A stretch of 64,000 bases of DNA. Origin: Ichthyophis bannanicus. Lineage: Eukaryota > Chordata > Amphibia > Gymnophiona > Ichthyophiidae. The stretch covers positions 160,927,532 through 160,991,531 of the forward strand of contig CM066041.1 of assembly GCA_033557465.1 (NCBI GenBank), in the 5' to 3' direction. The notes under the pieces were generated by a model that saw only the letters and a program-made list of their open reading frames with translations, was not told where the DNA came from and searched no databases. This document shows positions 53,394 through 63,925 of the stretch, one piece after another. Position 1 is the first letter of the stretch. The number at the start of each line of letters is the position of its first letter. Both the position numbers and the translations under genes were made by a program.

Positions 53394-55149
53394 GGCACTG
53401 CAACACTTATGTTATTAACACTGTTGGACTGTAAAAACAGTGATCAGTTTTTTGTAGTTTTAGGTATGGCATTCTCTTCTCCTCCGCCCCCCTCCTCCAA
53501 ACAGCACCGATTTAAAAAAATTGCTAAAATTAATGGGACAATCTTACCAATACTCAAAAAGCAAACTACCATCCTGGAAAAACAGCATGTAGTAGGACCA
53601 ATCCTATTCCTAACTCCACATCCTGATCACTACAATGACATTTAAAACACAAGTTCTAATCACGAGTGCACAGTGGCTAGAGATCTTGCCAAGGTTGGTA
53701 AAGTGGTAATCTGAAAATCTGCCCTGTGTTTACAACCCTAGTACAGTAAACAATGCAAACTGCAACTAAAAGATCCAGGTCACTTGATACCTAAAAGTCA
53801 AACCACACACCAGAGCAAAAGCAGCAGTGTAAATAAGGAGGATGGAGCATAATTAGTGTAAGAGTAAAGTAGCCTGTGCAGAGCATGGCAGAGAGAAGGG
53901 GGGGGGGGGGGGGTGATGTACGGTGGGACAAATGAGAGAAATGTGTAAAGGCGGCAATAATGGGGTAGACATTGCTGTGCATGGAAGAGTAGGAATGTTA
54001 ACAGACAGACAGTTTGCTATTTTGAGTTAAATACAATAAACAATCCTAAATAATGTCTGAGTAGAATGGACAATGACAGCAGCATTCCTTCTTTCTCCCA
54101 CTGCCATCCCTAAACTTAGCATCCCATCTGGGTTTTCTACCAGCAAATTTAAGAACTTAATGCCAAGGCATCAAGCCTGGCACGACCTTGTCTGACAGTG
54201 GGCAGTGTCAAAGAAATCCCACAAGGAAAGACTTGTCCATACTGCTCAACCCAAGCCCACATTTATGCAAATATAGGCAACTGCCTATGACACCAAATTT
54301 TGAAGGTACAAACTACCTGGACTAAAGGGGAGCCTGATACAGTTTGCTTCGTCAGAGCTCAAACTCCATGTGCCAGGTTGCCATAGTGACTTGAACATAA
54401 ATAAATAAATCGGACCTGGTGCCTGGGGCTTAGAGCACATGTGGAGAGAAGGGCTGGAAGGGCCACCATCATGACAGACTGACTGTCTGTGCCAGTCTTG
54501 GCAGCTATCTGCCTGTGGGCAATCACAGCCTTTTGCAACACTTCTGTCCATGGGGATTGTATCTCCCACAGGCAGATGTGCTGCAAAACTGCAGCAGAGA
54601 TTTGGATCCCCACGGCAAAAGTACTGCAGCCGTCCCCAGAACCTGAAAAAAAGGTGCAGAGGCTGAAGAAATTTTAAGGGGGGGGGTGTTAGTGCAAGAG
54701 GAGGGTTGGAGTGCTAGAGGGAATTGAAGCACCACACACAGGCAGGCACACCACCTCAAAGGATCATTGGGGGGCAGGGGAAAGAGGGATAGAGCCCAAT
54801 TTAAAGCTTTTTACAAACAAATCAGGCCCTAAAACCTAAAAAAATAGCCATGATATATCTTTTTGGGTGGGCACTGTGACCTAGGTTTCATTGGCTGGCT
54901 CCTAGATTCCAAGAAAATTTGTCAAGGCCTGCTCCAATCTCTATGGGAATAAACGTCCCCATCACTCTCCAGTTTTGCCTATGAACAGCGACATCTTAAA
55001 TCTGGTTCTGGCTCACTCCTGGGAGTGATGGAGACACTAATGAGTATCTTGCAAAACCTGGCCATGCTATGTTCAAACTGTTATACTAATTACCTTAAGC
55101 CATATTCTCCCACATATCAGTCTGTTTTGAGAAACAGAACATGGCAGCC
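53394..55149. other. ANAPC11 5' intron, unclassified sequence
   Basis: No further exon was recognised. Around 54230-54680 a diverged interspersed repeat may be present (AGGCAACTGCCTATGACACC, CCTGGTGCCTGGGGC). G runs lie at 53898-53913 and 54679-54687. Confidence 0.35.
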
Positions 55150-55330
55150 CATTACTATATTCCCCCCCTCCCTGTTTAGAGATCCTATTTGTCCTATGCT
55201 TTCTTTTGAATTCAGATACTGACCTGTTCTCTACTACTCCCACTGGGAGACTATTCCGCCCATCCACTCTTTACCAAAGCCTATGAGCAACTACCTTAAA
55301 TTGCCAAACACTAGACACCACCCAAGTGGA
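55150..55330 (-). mobile_element. CR1-like LINE fragment (antisense)
   Basis: TGACCTGTTCTCTACTACTC and CCACTGGGAGACTATTCCGC followed by CCATCCACTCTTTACCAAAG resembles the antisense CR1 segment commonly found in reptile and amphibian DNA. It is short and non-coding. Confidence 0.45.
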
Positions 55331-55379
55331 ACACCATCTACCCAGTCCCATTTAGACATAAGCACAATGTATTTACGTT

Positions 55380-55485
55380 TGTTAGTCGTAGCCCCTCCTG
55401 TTAAATGTAAAACCTCCAATTGTGTTATGACCACTTTGATTGAAGGATAAAGGTGGTATACAAATCTATCTAAATAAAATATGCG
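55380..55485 (+). mobile_element. LINE 3' tail fragment
   Basis: GACCACTTTGATTGAAGGAT followed by AAAGGTGGTATACAAATC and TAAATAAAAT fits the 'CCxCTTTGA...GGTGGTATA...(AAAT)n' LINE tail pattern. No coding sequence remains upstream. Confidence 0.45.
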
Positions 55486-55539
55486 GAAATAGTTCTTAAT
55501 GGAAAGAGTGGTATATTACCCCCTTGTCTATCCCCGTTC

Positions 55540-56040
55540 ATTCTATGCCTCCTCATTGCAAGAGCTCTTTCAATTGAGATAGACATTTAAAATTCCTGTG
55601 GCATAAATGCACAGGAGGAGATCTTCTCTCCTCTCCCACCTTTCCTCCAAAAGTACACATATTGAGATCTTTAAGTCTGTCCCCAAATGCCTTATGACGA
55701 AGTGCACAGACCATTTTGTTAGCTACCCTCTGTACCAACTCCATCCTGTTTATAGTCTTTTGAAGGTGTGGTCTCCATAACTGCACATAATATTCCAGAT
55801 GAGAAAATCACCAAAAGACTTAGAGGCACCATCACTGCCTTCCTGCTGGTGGTTCCTCTCCTTATGCACCCAAGCATCCTTCTGGCTTTTGCCATTTCTA
55901 TCCATTAAGCCACCTTAAGATCCTCAGAAAGCAAGCACACCAAGGTTCTGCTCTTCTTTCGTGGACAGAAGTACTTCACCTCTATACTGTATCAATCCCT
56001 TGGATTTTTGCAGTCCAAATGATAGTGTTCAGCAATCCTC
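55540..56040 (-). mobile_element. CR1-like LINE fragment
   Basis: The minus strand encodes LWRPHLQKTINRMELVQRVA, then NKMVCALRH and RLKDLNM (55640-55790). This resembles the CR1-type block 'RPHLEY...LERVQRRATK...Y..RL..L'. The antisense text further right (GTCTCCATAACTGCACATAA, TATTCCAGATGAG) continues the element. It is a dead fragment. Confidence 0.6.
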
Positions 56041-56619
56041 CCTGTGTTGTCTCTTGCTCCAAGTTGGCCCCACCCTACACCAGAGGTGATGTCGGGGGGG
56101 GGGGGGGGGATTTAAGGAAATCTACTGCAGCATGTGCCAGATAAGCAAGTCATGCTCCTTGGGGCAACTTTGCATATTCCCCCTCAACTTCCTTCTGCTT
56201 GTAGTATGCCCGGTTCCGGTCCTGCTGCATTCTCCCCCCCCCCACCCTTGTACTCTCCATTATAGACAGGATTAGAGTGCCTCCTCGAGGTGGCACCCAT
56301 CCCTGTTCACTGGAACCTCCAACCATCCTGTACTTGTCTTAAGCTATCCACACCCTAGGTAACTAATTTATTTTACTGCTCAAGAAGTTTGTCGCTCTGC
56401 TTCCTACTCTGCTGTTATTCCTATGCCCCCCCCCCCTTGCCTCTTAGAATAGGGCTACTCAATCACAGGTCTTTAAAGACTAACAGATCTTGCTGACAAC
56501 TTTATTGCTAGATGTTAGTTGGATTTGTTCTCTTACAAAGACCTGGCTTATAATAACCCTGTGAGGAACCTTAGTTTGTTGTGAACTACGGGAGATGAGA
56601 GCAGAGAATCCTGGTGGTA
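56041..56619. other. ANAPC11 5' intron, unclassified with G/C runs
   Basis: There is no recognised gene. A 16-base G run lies at about 56095-56110 and C runs near 56235-56243 and 56426-56436. Confidence 0.35.
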
Positions 56620-58400
56620 AACATCAGGGAGGACAGGGTTGCCATTATCTACAAGAATTCTCTCATTGACAAAAGGAACAAGGTTTCCTCATCCCTCACC
56701 TATTCTGAGGACCTATCATTACAAGTGGACTCCAGACTTCATTGTCACATCTTACCGATTATACTATCCACCTTTGATCTCTATTGCTAACTGGGAGTCC
56801 TTACAGTCCTCTCTGGCTGAGCGCATCATTGCTCTTCCACAGTTGATCTTAGGCAACTTTAATCTTCATGTTGATAGTCCCTTGAAACGAGAAAAAAAAA
56901 AGGACAAAAAAAAACAAAAAAAAACAACCTCAACTCACTTTTCTATCTGACCTTTATCTGTGTCAAACATTTCCTACCCACCAGGCAGGTCATACACTTG
57001 ATTTGATTATGACCCTGCATGACTCAGCTCTCCATCTAACTCATTTTCAGCATCTGACCCTTCCCTGGACCAATCGTTCTCTTATCTACTTTGATGTCCT
57101 TAACTCTTCTTCCTCTGATTCCTTCTTTGTCCTGCTCCAAGGCTAGGCCAGTTGTCTGCCGCATAAGGCTGACCCCCCCCCCCCCCCGTATCAGCCTACT
57201 TCCCAGCTGCCGATTTCCTCTTCCAGTGGAACAGCAGGCACTACTCTGGGATAAGCAGCTCACAAGCCTTGGACCAGATTGATCCTAGAACTATGTGAAA
57301 GATCATCATATTTGGTTTCATTCAGGCCTAACCTTAATGAAAAGGTCAGTTAAGGAAAGCTGAGCGATCCTGGGAGCAAGTACCCCTCACAATACAATCT
57401 AGTCACTTACAGAAGTCTCCACATCTACTACCATTCACAAGTGATTATGCCCCCCCCCCCCAAACCATCTCTCTGCTGTTGCCTGCTCACTAAAAGCTCT
57501 TTTTAACAGGTTTTTAAACGAATCATCCATGTGCTCTTTGCCCCATCAGCACCGAATTTGGACAGGTCCATCTCTGGACATGTTGGCCAGACATTTCCAG
57601 GACAAGGTGGAGAAATCTCATACCTTGCTGCCTACGTTTCACTTGCCTCCATACACCCCTCCTCCAGTTCCAAATCATACTTTGTCACACTTTAAGCAAA
57701 ATGACAGAAAGCATGTTATAGAAAGTCTTCTCATCCAACCAGAAAACCACCTGCGCTTCTAATCCAATTTCATCTTCTTGGGCTGAGGAAAGCTCTCTAG
57801 GCCTCCTTCCCATTGCACACATGATCCTCAATAGCAGTTTTGTGGCTGGCTATGCTTCTGCCCCTTGGAAGCACACCTTAATAAGGCATGTGCTAAAAAA
57901 AGCCTAACCATAACCCTCAGGATCCTACTAAATTACCAACCCATTTCTAATCTTCTGTTTCTTGTGAAACTTGCAGAGCAGATTGTATCCCAACAGCTCT
58001 CTAGCCATGTTGCGCATGCAAACACACTGCATCAGTAGTAGGGTTTTTGGGTGGACCAGAGCACCAGAGACCAATATTGTGGCTCTCAAGTGATGTGTAC
58101 AGTGCATTGGATTTGAGTAACCTGCTTCTAGTTGTGTCCTTCGATCTTTCTTGTGCCTTTGATCTGGTTGACCACCATCTCCTGCTCATGTCTGTTTGAA
58201 CGGTATCCTTAGAAAGATGCATCAATTGTTTCAGTCCTGTGTCAGATTATTCTCTCTCAACAGACCCTTGACAGTTCCTCCCAATCACATCCCCTTTGGT
58301 GTGGGAGTTCCTCAGGGCTCTGTTCATGCCCTCGTACTCTAATGTCTGCCTAAATCTGTTATGCACCCTGATACTGGTTGATTAATGATAGTCAGGTTAA
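56620..58400 (+). mobile_element. L2-like LINE remnant (endonuclease to RT)
   Basis: Plus strand: endonuclease motifs with LILGNFNLHVDSP (about 56844-56880, GNFN in place of GDFN) and LDLIMTLHDSA (near 57000). RT motifs are FDLSCAFDLVDHHLLL (about 58138-58190) and a GVPQGSV equivalent (GTGGGAGTTCCTCAGGGCTC TGTT, 58300). An A-rich run at 56890-56930 and several frameshifts interrupt it. The element lies in the ANAPC11 5' intron on the opposite strand. Confidence 0.65.
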
Positions 58401-58429
58401 GGGTGACACAAGCAATGACTGAGACAACA

Positions 58430-58731
58430 TCTAAGCCTGCTCTCAGACTGCCTACAGTTAAATCTTGACAGAATCACCGCCACGTGGATTACAGGGGGTG
58501 CTCCTGCTCTTGACATAACCCCAGAGATCCAAGAAACCACAGCATTACAACAGCCCACAAACCAATCGCATCCAACCCAAAATGGACAATCATATACAAA
58601 ATTCAATGCAGTGACTGACAAGGACTAGGTTGGCCAAACAGGAAGAAAACTATCCACCAGACTACATGAACACCAACGAGCAAGCAAGAGACATGACCCA
58701 CTCTCCCTGGTCTCAATCCAGGAAGACATGG
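58430..58731 (+). mobile_element. GIY-YIG endonuclease remnant, probably Penelope-like
   Basis: The frame at 58626-58725 reads VGQTGRKLSTRLHEHQRA and then SKRHDPLSLVSI, with an upstream DKDY-like segment one base out of frame. 'YVGQTGR-L--RL-EH' is the core of the GIY-YIG nuclease fused to reverse transcriptase in Penelope-like elements. An upstream frameshift/stop and a downstream SINE insertion break it. A non-Penelope origin of the GIY-YIG domain cannot be excluded because the RT portion is not clear. Confidence 0.5.
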
Positions 58732-59004
58732 GGAGGAGTGGCCTAGTGGTTAGGACAAGGTACTTCAGGCCGGAGGTTCAAGTCCCACCTGGGGACAGCA
58801 ATCTCAGGCCGGAGGGACTGGGATTTCTAATCCTATAGGCACTCCTTGTGGTCTTGGGCAAGCCACTTAACCCTCCATTGCCCATGTTCCCTGTAAGTAT
58901 TAGCGTATGTGTGTCATATCCCCTCGTGTTAAATGTATCTCCCAATTGACCGCTTTGACCCGGTGAAAAGCAGGATATAAATACAGCTAAATAAATAAAT
59001 AAAT
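58732..59004 (+). mobile_element. Full-length tRNA-derived SINE, second tail type
   Basis: A box TGGCCTAGTGG (58739-58749), B box GGTTCAAGTCC (58775-58785), then the MIR-like TTGGGCAAGCCACTTAACCC. The tail is TTGACCGCTTTGACCCGGTG AAAAGCAGGATATAAATA and ends in (AAAT)n. A short ATGG flanks both ends (58728-58731 and 59003-59006 region), a possible target duplication. It is inserted in the GIY-YIG remnant. Confidence 0.9.
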
Positions 59005-59509
59005 GGAAACAAATTAAACTAGAACACAACTAAAGTCATAGTACGAGTACAAACGAAAAACAGTTTTGGGAGGCCTGTTTTTGTTGTGGGTTTTTTTTTA
59101 TATAACTCGCGATACTGACAGACCCGATCTACCACTCCCTGCAGGCTCCACCTACAAGGCTCAAAAACAGCAACCACACCCTACCCAGCAACCTTCAGGG
59201 AAATCAACCGATCAAACCCTGCAAACCAAAGTGCCAAGTCACAACCAACTCCAATATAAAGTATAAAGGCAAGCAGTCAAGCACATTACCATCTGGAACC
59301 CCGCATTGCTGTCTCCTCAAATACAGGCGTTTTGTCACCAATCAATTAAACTATCAAGCTCTGAGAACAATCCAACATCATGTATTATGTGTAGGTAATT
59401 TGTTAGGTTAGTACACCTTATCTCAGTATTATTTGACAGATTAGACAACCATTACTTATTTAATGGTTCTATCCACCAATGATTTTATAAGCAGCTATTT
59501 CCCCTCAGT

Positions 59510-59640
59510 CATCTTTTCTCCAAGTTGAAAAGCCATGTTTAGTCTCATCATAAAGGAGATATTCCATCCTCTTTGTTGCCCTTCTCTGGGCCTTTTCTAT
59601 TTCTGCATGGTAACAGAGTGGACAACAAATAGGAACCAAC
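59510..59640 (-). mobile_element. CR1-like LINE fragment (antisense)
   Basis: CAGTCATCTTTTCTCCAAGT, TGAAAAGCCATG, then TTCCATCCTCTTTGTTGCCC and TTCTCTGGGCCTTTTCTATT match the antisense text of the CR1-type repeats, of the same kind as 17085-17345. The stretch 59005-59509 has no recognised feature. Confidence 0.55.
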
Positions 59641-59649
59641 ATGGTTCAT

Positions 59650-60270
59650 CCAGTTTATGTTTACTCAGCTTGATATAGCCACCCCCCCCACCCCCGCCAC
59701 CAAAGCAGTGGGGTGGCTTACAATAAGATAAAAATTAGTACAGGAAAGAAAAGAAATCCCTCAAGAGATAGGAAAGGAGGCAAGAACAGTCAGAAGTAGG
59801 AAGGGGTGGGGGGGGGGGGGTAAGGCAGGCAAGGATCAAACTTATTTCACAAAGCCTTTGACCCCCCCCCCCATTCTGATGCCTTATAAGACTGTCTTAA
59901 GCTGTGCCTTGAACCTGTTGTAGGGTGGTTCAAGACGGAGATCCAGGAATAAGTCATTCCAGAGGTAGGGGAAGAGAAGCTAGAAGGCAAAATGATATGT
60001 AGATTCTAGCCTGACCCGAAAAGCTATGGGGAGATGACGGTTGTAGTGGACTGTGCAGAGAGCATAATGTGGGATATGAGGATAATGAGAGAAGACAGAC
60101 AAATAAGATGGCATGCCTGTGTGTAAAACTTTGTGAGCGTGAGAGAGAAGTCTCTAGTGGATATGGTACTGAACAGGCTGCCAGTGAAAGCAAAGGAGCA
60201 GAGGGGTGACATAGTCAAATCGAGAGGTACGAGCCAGCAGTCTGTTTAGTAGAGTTGCTATCTTGCTCTT
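59650..60270 (-). mobile_element. L2-like LINE C-terminal fragment
   Basis: Minus strand: 60190-60250 gives a DYVTPLLL.FHWQPVQ block equivalent to the 'HVTPLLxxLHWLPV' motif. Farther left (59940-60060) is a degraded 'W..LP' region, and the tail lies near 59655-59730. C and G runs at about 59683-59697 and 59808-59820 interrupt it. Inactive. Confidence 0.6.
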
Positions 60271-61479
60271 TTATTTTTTGGGGGGGGGGGGGCACAAAGA
60301 ATTGTACCTGCCATGCAGTACATGTTATTCTCCCTATAGCTTTGGTTTTCAACTAGCCTCATTCATGATCAAATATCCTTGATCAGTGATGCTGTCATTC
60401 TTTCTGCAGCCAATCCAAGACCTTCTATCATCACAATCAGTGAAAGGGCACTAGGCAGCCTTCATTCTTACAGCGCCACACGACTTAAGCTCAATAGTCA
60501 TGATTGTCATAATGTCATTTCTCCCACAAAAGTTATGTAAGAGTGCATACTACAGATAATACATACATACAAGCAAAGCTTGATATTTAAAAGCATGTGC
60601 TTATTCTCGCTGGGTGGAGAAAAATGTGCTGATGGCTCCAACTTTGTTTTGCTTTGCAGCTGCAGTAGCATTAGGCAACAACCTAGCCTTACCTAATGGC
60701 TAGGCTGGGCTGGGCCAGCCCAGCAATTCATATACAAAGCCCATACATAGGTATGACCATCTCATTTACACCACCTGGCATATTATTTGGGGGCTGCACT
60801 TGCCAGAGTGCAGGTTTCTAAGGGGTCATGAAACAATCATTTCACATATGTTTTGAGCTAAGGTACTCTATTCTTTGTTATCGTCTTCTTACTTTTTAGA
60901 GTTAATATAGTTTTAAACAACCATGGGCTAAGCTTCTTTTTTTTGGAGGACCTGTGATAGCTGTATGACTGGAGTCAGGGAGGCTACATAAACAAAGTTT
61001 TAGAGTTAAGTACAGTGGAGCTGAACGTTACCACATCAGCTCACTCCTTTCACCCAGTTTCCAACTACACGGCTAAAAGCGGACACCAGCATAAAAAGTC
61101 TCTTTCTCGTTTTTTTCGAAATAGGTCAACTACAACTACCCCACGGTAGTCCAGGCGAGACCACACCAGGGACCATTCAAAAGCAAGACACTCCGTTTTA
61201 CTCCTATTCCGGATAGTCATGCTGCCCTAACCTGAGAAAAAAAAGTTTTAACCTCCCAGAGCTAATCCGATAGAAAGATATTACTTTATTTTCTCTTGTT
61301 GTTTCTCTTCTTATTTAACTACCGTTAAAGTAGACTAACACAGCCATCACGCTACTTCAGAAACTAATTTGTAAAAGCCAGCCAGCCAGCCAACCCACCT
61401 TGTCGTCTTCACTACAAAGAGCACAAGCCCAACTACGATAAACACCTTGTCCCACTCTCCGTCACGCGTTTGCTCTTAC
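60271..61479. other. ANAPC11 5' intron, promoter-proximal, no gene recognised
   Basis: No exon or classified repeat was recognised. A G run lies at about 60281-60292 and an AGCCAGCCAGCCAGCC microsatellite near 61378-61393. Confidence 0.35.
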
Positions 61480-61760
61480 CTCTGACTTGGGTCACCTCCG
61501 ACCAATGGGCTGCAGCTTCCAGATCTGGGGGAGTGGCTACTTAGATCACATGGAAGGGGAGCTAGACCAGCAGGAGCGAGCTTTAAGACCATTGGAGTTC
61601 GTAACAAGAGGAAAAAGGTCCCTACCGTATTGCCGTTTGGGAAAAGGAAGGGTCTTCCATTCATTAGCCTAAATTAGCTGATTCTGAAAGGGAAAGAGGA
61701 CCCGATAATCCCTCATCATGTGTTCGCTGTACCTGGCCTCCACCGGAAATGACGATAAAT
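61480..61760 (-). other. ANAPC11: Candidate ANAPC11 5' untranslated exon
   Basis: On the minus strand AGTCAGAG|GTAAGAGC at 61480/61479 is a strong splice donor, located downstream of the CpG-rich promoter and in the right direction to join ANAPC11 coding exon 1. The transcription start is not determinable by eye; about 61740-61760 is a guess near an ETS-like site. This assignment is inference from position, head-to-head arrangement and the donor only. Confidence 0.4.
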
Positions 61761-61915
61761 GTAGCCGCCTTTTCCCCTTCGCCGTAGGTCGTGGCCGTTA
61801 TATCGGCGCATATAGTTTTCTTACGTGTATACGCGAGCCGCCCTGACGTCACAGCGTGAGGCTCCTATCCTATCCCCCTCCCTTGAGTGAGAGCCCGCGC
61901 GTCGCCGCCATTACC
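61700..61915. promoter_or_regulatory. Bidirectional ANAPC11-ALYREF promoter
   Basis: The interval between the two divergent genes is CpG-rich and lacks a TATA box near the ALYREF start. It contains a perfect CRE palindrome TGACGTCA (61844-61851), an ETS-type CACCGGAAATG (61741-61751) and CG-rich motifs around ATATCGGCGCATA (61801). These are the binding classes usual for divergent housekeeping promoters. The CpG-rich zone extends through ALYREF exon 1. Confidence 0.65.
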
Positions 61916-62119
61916 ATGGGCGACAAAATGGACATGTCTCTGGACGACATCATCAAGATGAACCGGAGCCAGCGGGGCGGCGGCGGCAGAGGCCGGAATC
62001 GCGGCAGTGCAGCAGGCCGAGGCGGAGCAGCTGCGGGCCGCGGAGGAGCTGGAGTAGGGCCGCAGCGGAACAGGCCAGCCATGACCCGCGGCAGGAACCG
62101 GCCCACGCCGTACAGTAGG
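61916..62119 (+). CDS. ALYREF: ALYREF exon 1 (N-terminal UBM and RG-rich region)
   Basis: ALYREF is the nuclear RNA-binding adaptor of the TREX complex that couples splicing to NXF1-mediated mRNA export. ATG at 61916 in CGCCATTACCATGG opens 68 codons. [20 protein letters not shown] is the conserved N-terminal UAP56/DDX39B-binding motif. It is followed by a glycine-arginine-rich segment ([13 protein letters not shown]) and the conserved NRPTPYSR. The donor is AGTAGG|GTAGGA, in phase 0. The RRM and the C-terminal helix are encoded by later exons beyond the window; I looked for the next exon up to 64000 and did not find it. Compared with human, alanine replaces some glycines in the RG region. 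A paralogue is possible, but head-to-head linkage to ANAPC11 favours ALYREF. Confidence 0.93.
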
Positions 62120-62534
62120 GTAGGAGGCAGCGCTGGGCTAGGGCCCTATGGGGTAGGGGGGCGCGCACAGAAGTACTCGAGGAAGAGATGGGCTCTTTTT
62201 CTGCTCCGTTCTTAGGAGAGGCGGGTGCTGGGGTGTACTGTCCCGTAGGGTGGGCAGTAGCCTGTTTCTCTGCTCTCTTCGCTCTTTCCCTCGTCCACTC
62301 TTGAAAGGGAAGTTGGGAAGCTGCTGGTGGGTATGTGCTGCCCTCCATCCCTCCGAGATTCCTTGTAGACCGAGATCTAAGCCGCTGGAGTCCAACATGG
62401 GCTCTTTGACAAGCTCTTGCTTCTTATTGCAGCCTATTCATCACCCATGGACACGAATCTAATCTATTTTAGCTCCTCCAGATTTTTCCCGTAGGCCCAA
62501 AATTAAAGAAACCCTTAAGTATATTACTCGCTTG

Positions 62535-62725
62535 GGAACCAAAAGACCAAGGTTCAATTCTCACTAATACTTTTTGTGGTCTTGGGTAAGTCACTTAACC
62601 CTCCATTGCCTCAGAAAAATCCAAGTTATCAATGTCTCTGTTTAATGTACTTTACCAAGTTTGTCACAATGTAAAACTGCTTTAACTGAAATGATAAAGC
62701 AGTATAAAAAACCTGTTAAATTAAT
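62535..62725 (+). mobile_element. 5'-truncated SINE in ALYREF intron 1
   Basis: A B-box-like GGTTCAATTCTCAC, then GGTCTTGGGTAAGTCACTTA and ACCCTCCATTGCC, and a tail CAATGTAAAACTGCTTTAAC with AAAGCAGTATAAAAAACC. The A box and most of the tRNA head are degraded. The tail is related to the second tail type. Confidence 0.65.
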
Positions 62726-63925
62726 ATCTAATCTTTTATAGTTAAAGCCATTGTACGGGGGCGAAGGGTCAGCTGGACTGTTGGCCAGACAGTTCCCAAG
62801 CAGGCACCTTCAGAAGGGGAACCACTCAGGGAGGACATATCACTTCCCAATAAAAGAAACATCACAGAGAGGACCTACACTTCCCAATAAAATCTCAACT
62901 TATGCAGGACAACACACTCTCATACATGGTGGTAATTATCTCAGATTTTTCTTCCCAAAGGATCCTTTTATTGTTCCCTATTTTACAGAAACTAAGAACA
63001 AAGGAAAACAGTCCAAAGGAATTACAGATCTTACCACCTCTCACAGCAGGCAAACAGGGTCATTCTGTCTTATCTCTGATGCAGATTTCTAAACAAGTCA
63101 GAATGTCTGGCCCTGCCTGCATGATTCTGTCTTACTTCCTGACTCAACAGCTAGTAGTATGACAAGCTTTCCTGGACACAAAGAAATCTGTGTAGTAGAC
63201 ATATACACACATACACACACAAGACAAACTGCCATGCACACAAAACTCGGACACAACAATAGAGATACTGGGGCTATAGAGAACCCAGGGAATTCATACA
63301 CCACACAGCCATCACTGCGCAGGAAACGAACTCCTCGTGTATCTGGTCCTGTCACATTATATACCCTTGCTCAGGACCATACTTACTATTCAGGCATTCT
63401 TCTCTAATTAGCTAATTCTTGTTCCAGCTATATGGGGGCCCCACTTGTGTAATTTGCTATGTTATTTTACTCCTGTTTGTACCCCTGTCCGTTGACCTTT
63501 CTTGGACCCATGTCTGCAATTATCAGTCTGGGCCTTGTCAGATTTACATTATCTGACCTCTGCCCCCCTCACTCTGTTCTCTCCCTGTTTTTCTTGCTTG
63601 GTTCTCTCCCACCCCTCAGTTCCCAAGAAATATATCTCTTCAACTCCCGTGTTCTGACAACTATACTGGGGGCCATATGTTCTTCATGCTAAGCTGGCAT
63701 GTTTATCTCTCATGATGGCCTTTCTACCCTCTCTCTGTCCACCATTTACTGATGAGTGTGTTTTCACATATTTTACATATGATGTCACATACCTCTGAAA
63801 GTTCACGTACGCACCTCAGTACAATTCCAGCATTCAGACATTTCAATGATTTTTCTTGTATTATTGTGTTAACTCCTCCTCCTCTGGCTCTCGCACCATT
63901 TAGCTAGCAAATAGTTCCATAAAAT
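62726..63925. other. ALYREF intron 1, no further feature recognised
   Basis: Intronic sequence with a short ACATACACACACAC tract near 63206-63222. I found no exon of ALYREF here and no classified repeat. Confidence 0.35.
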
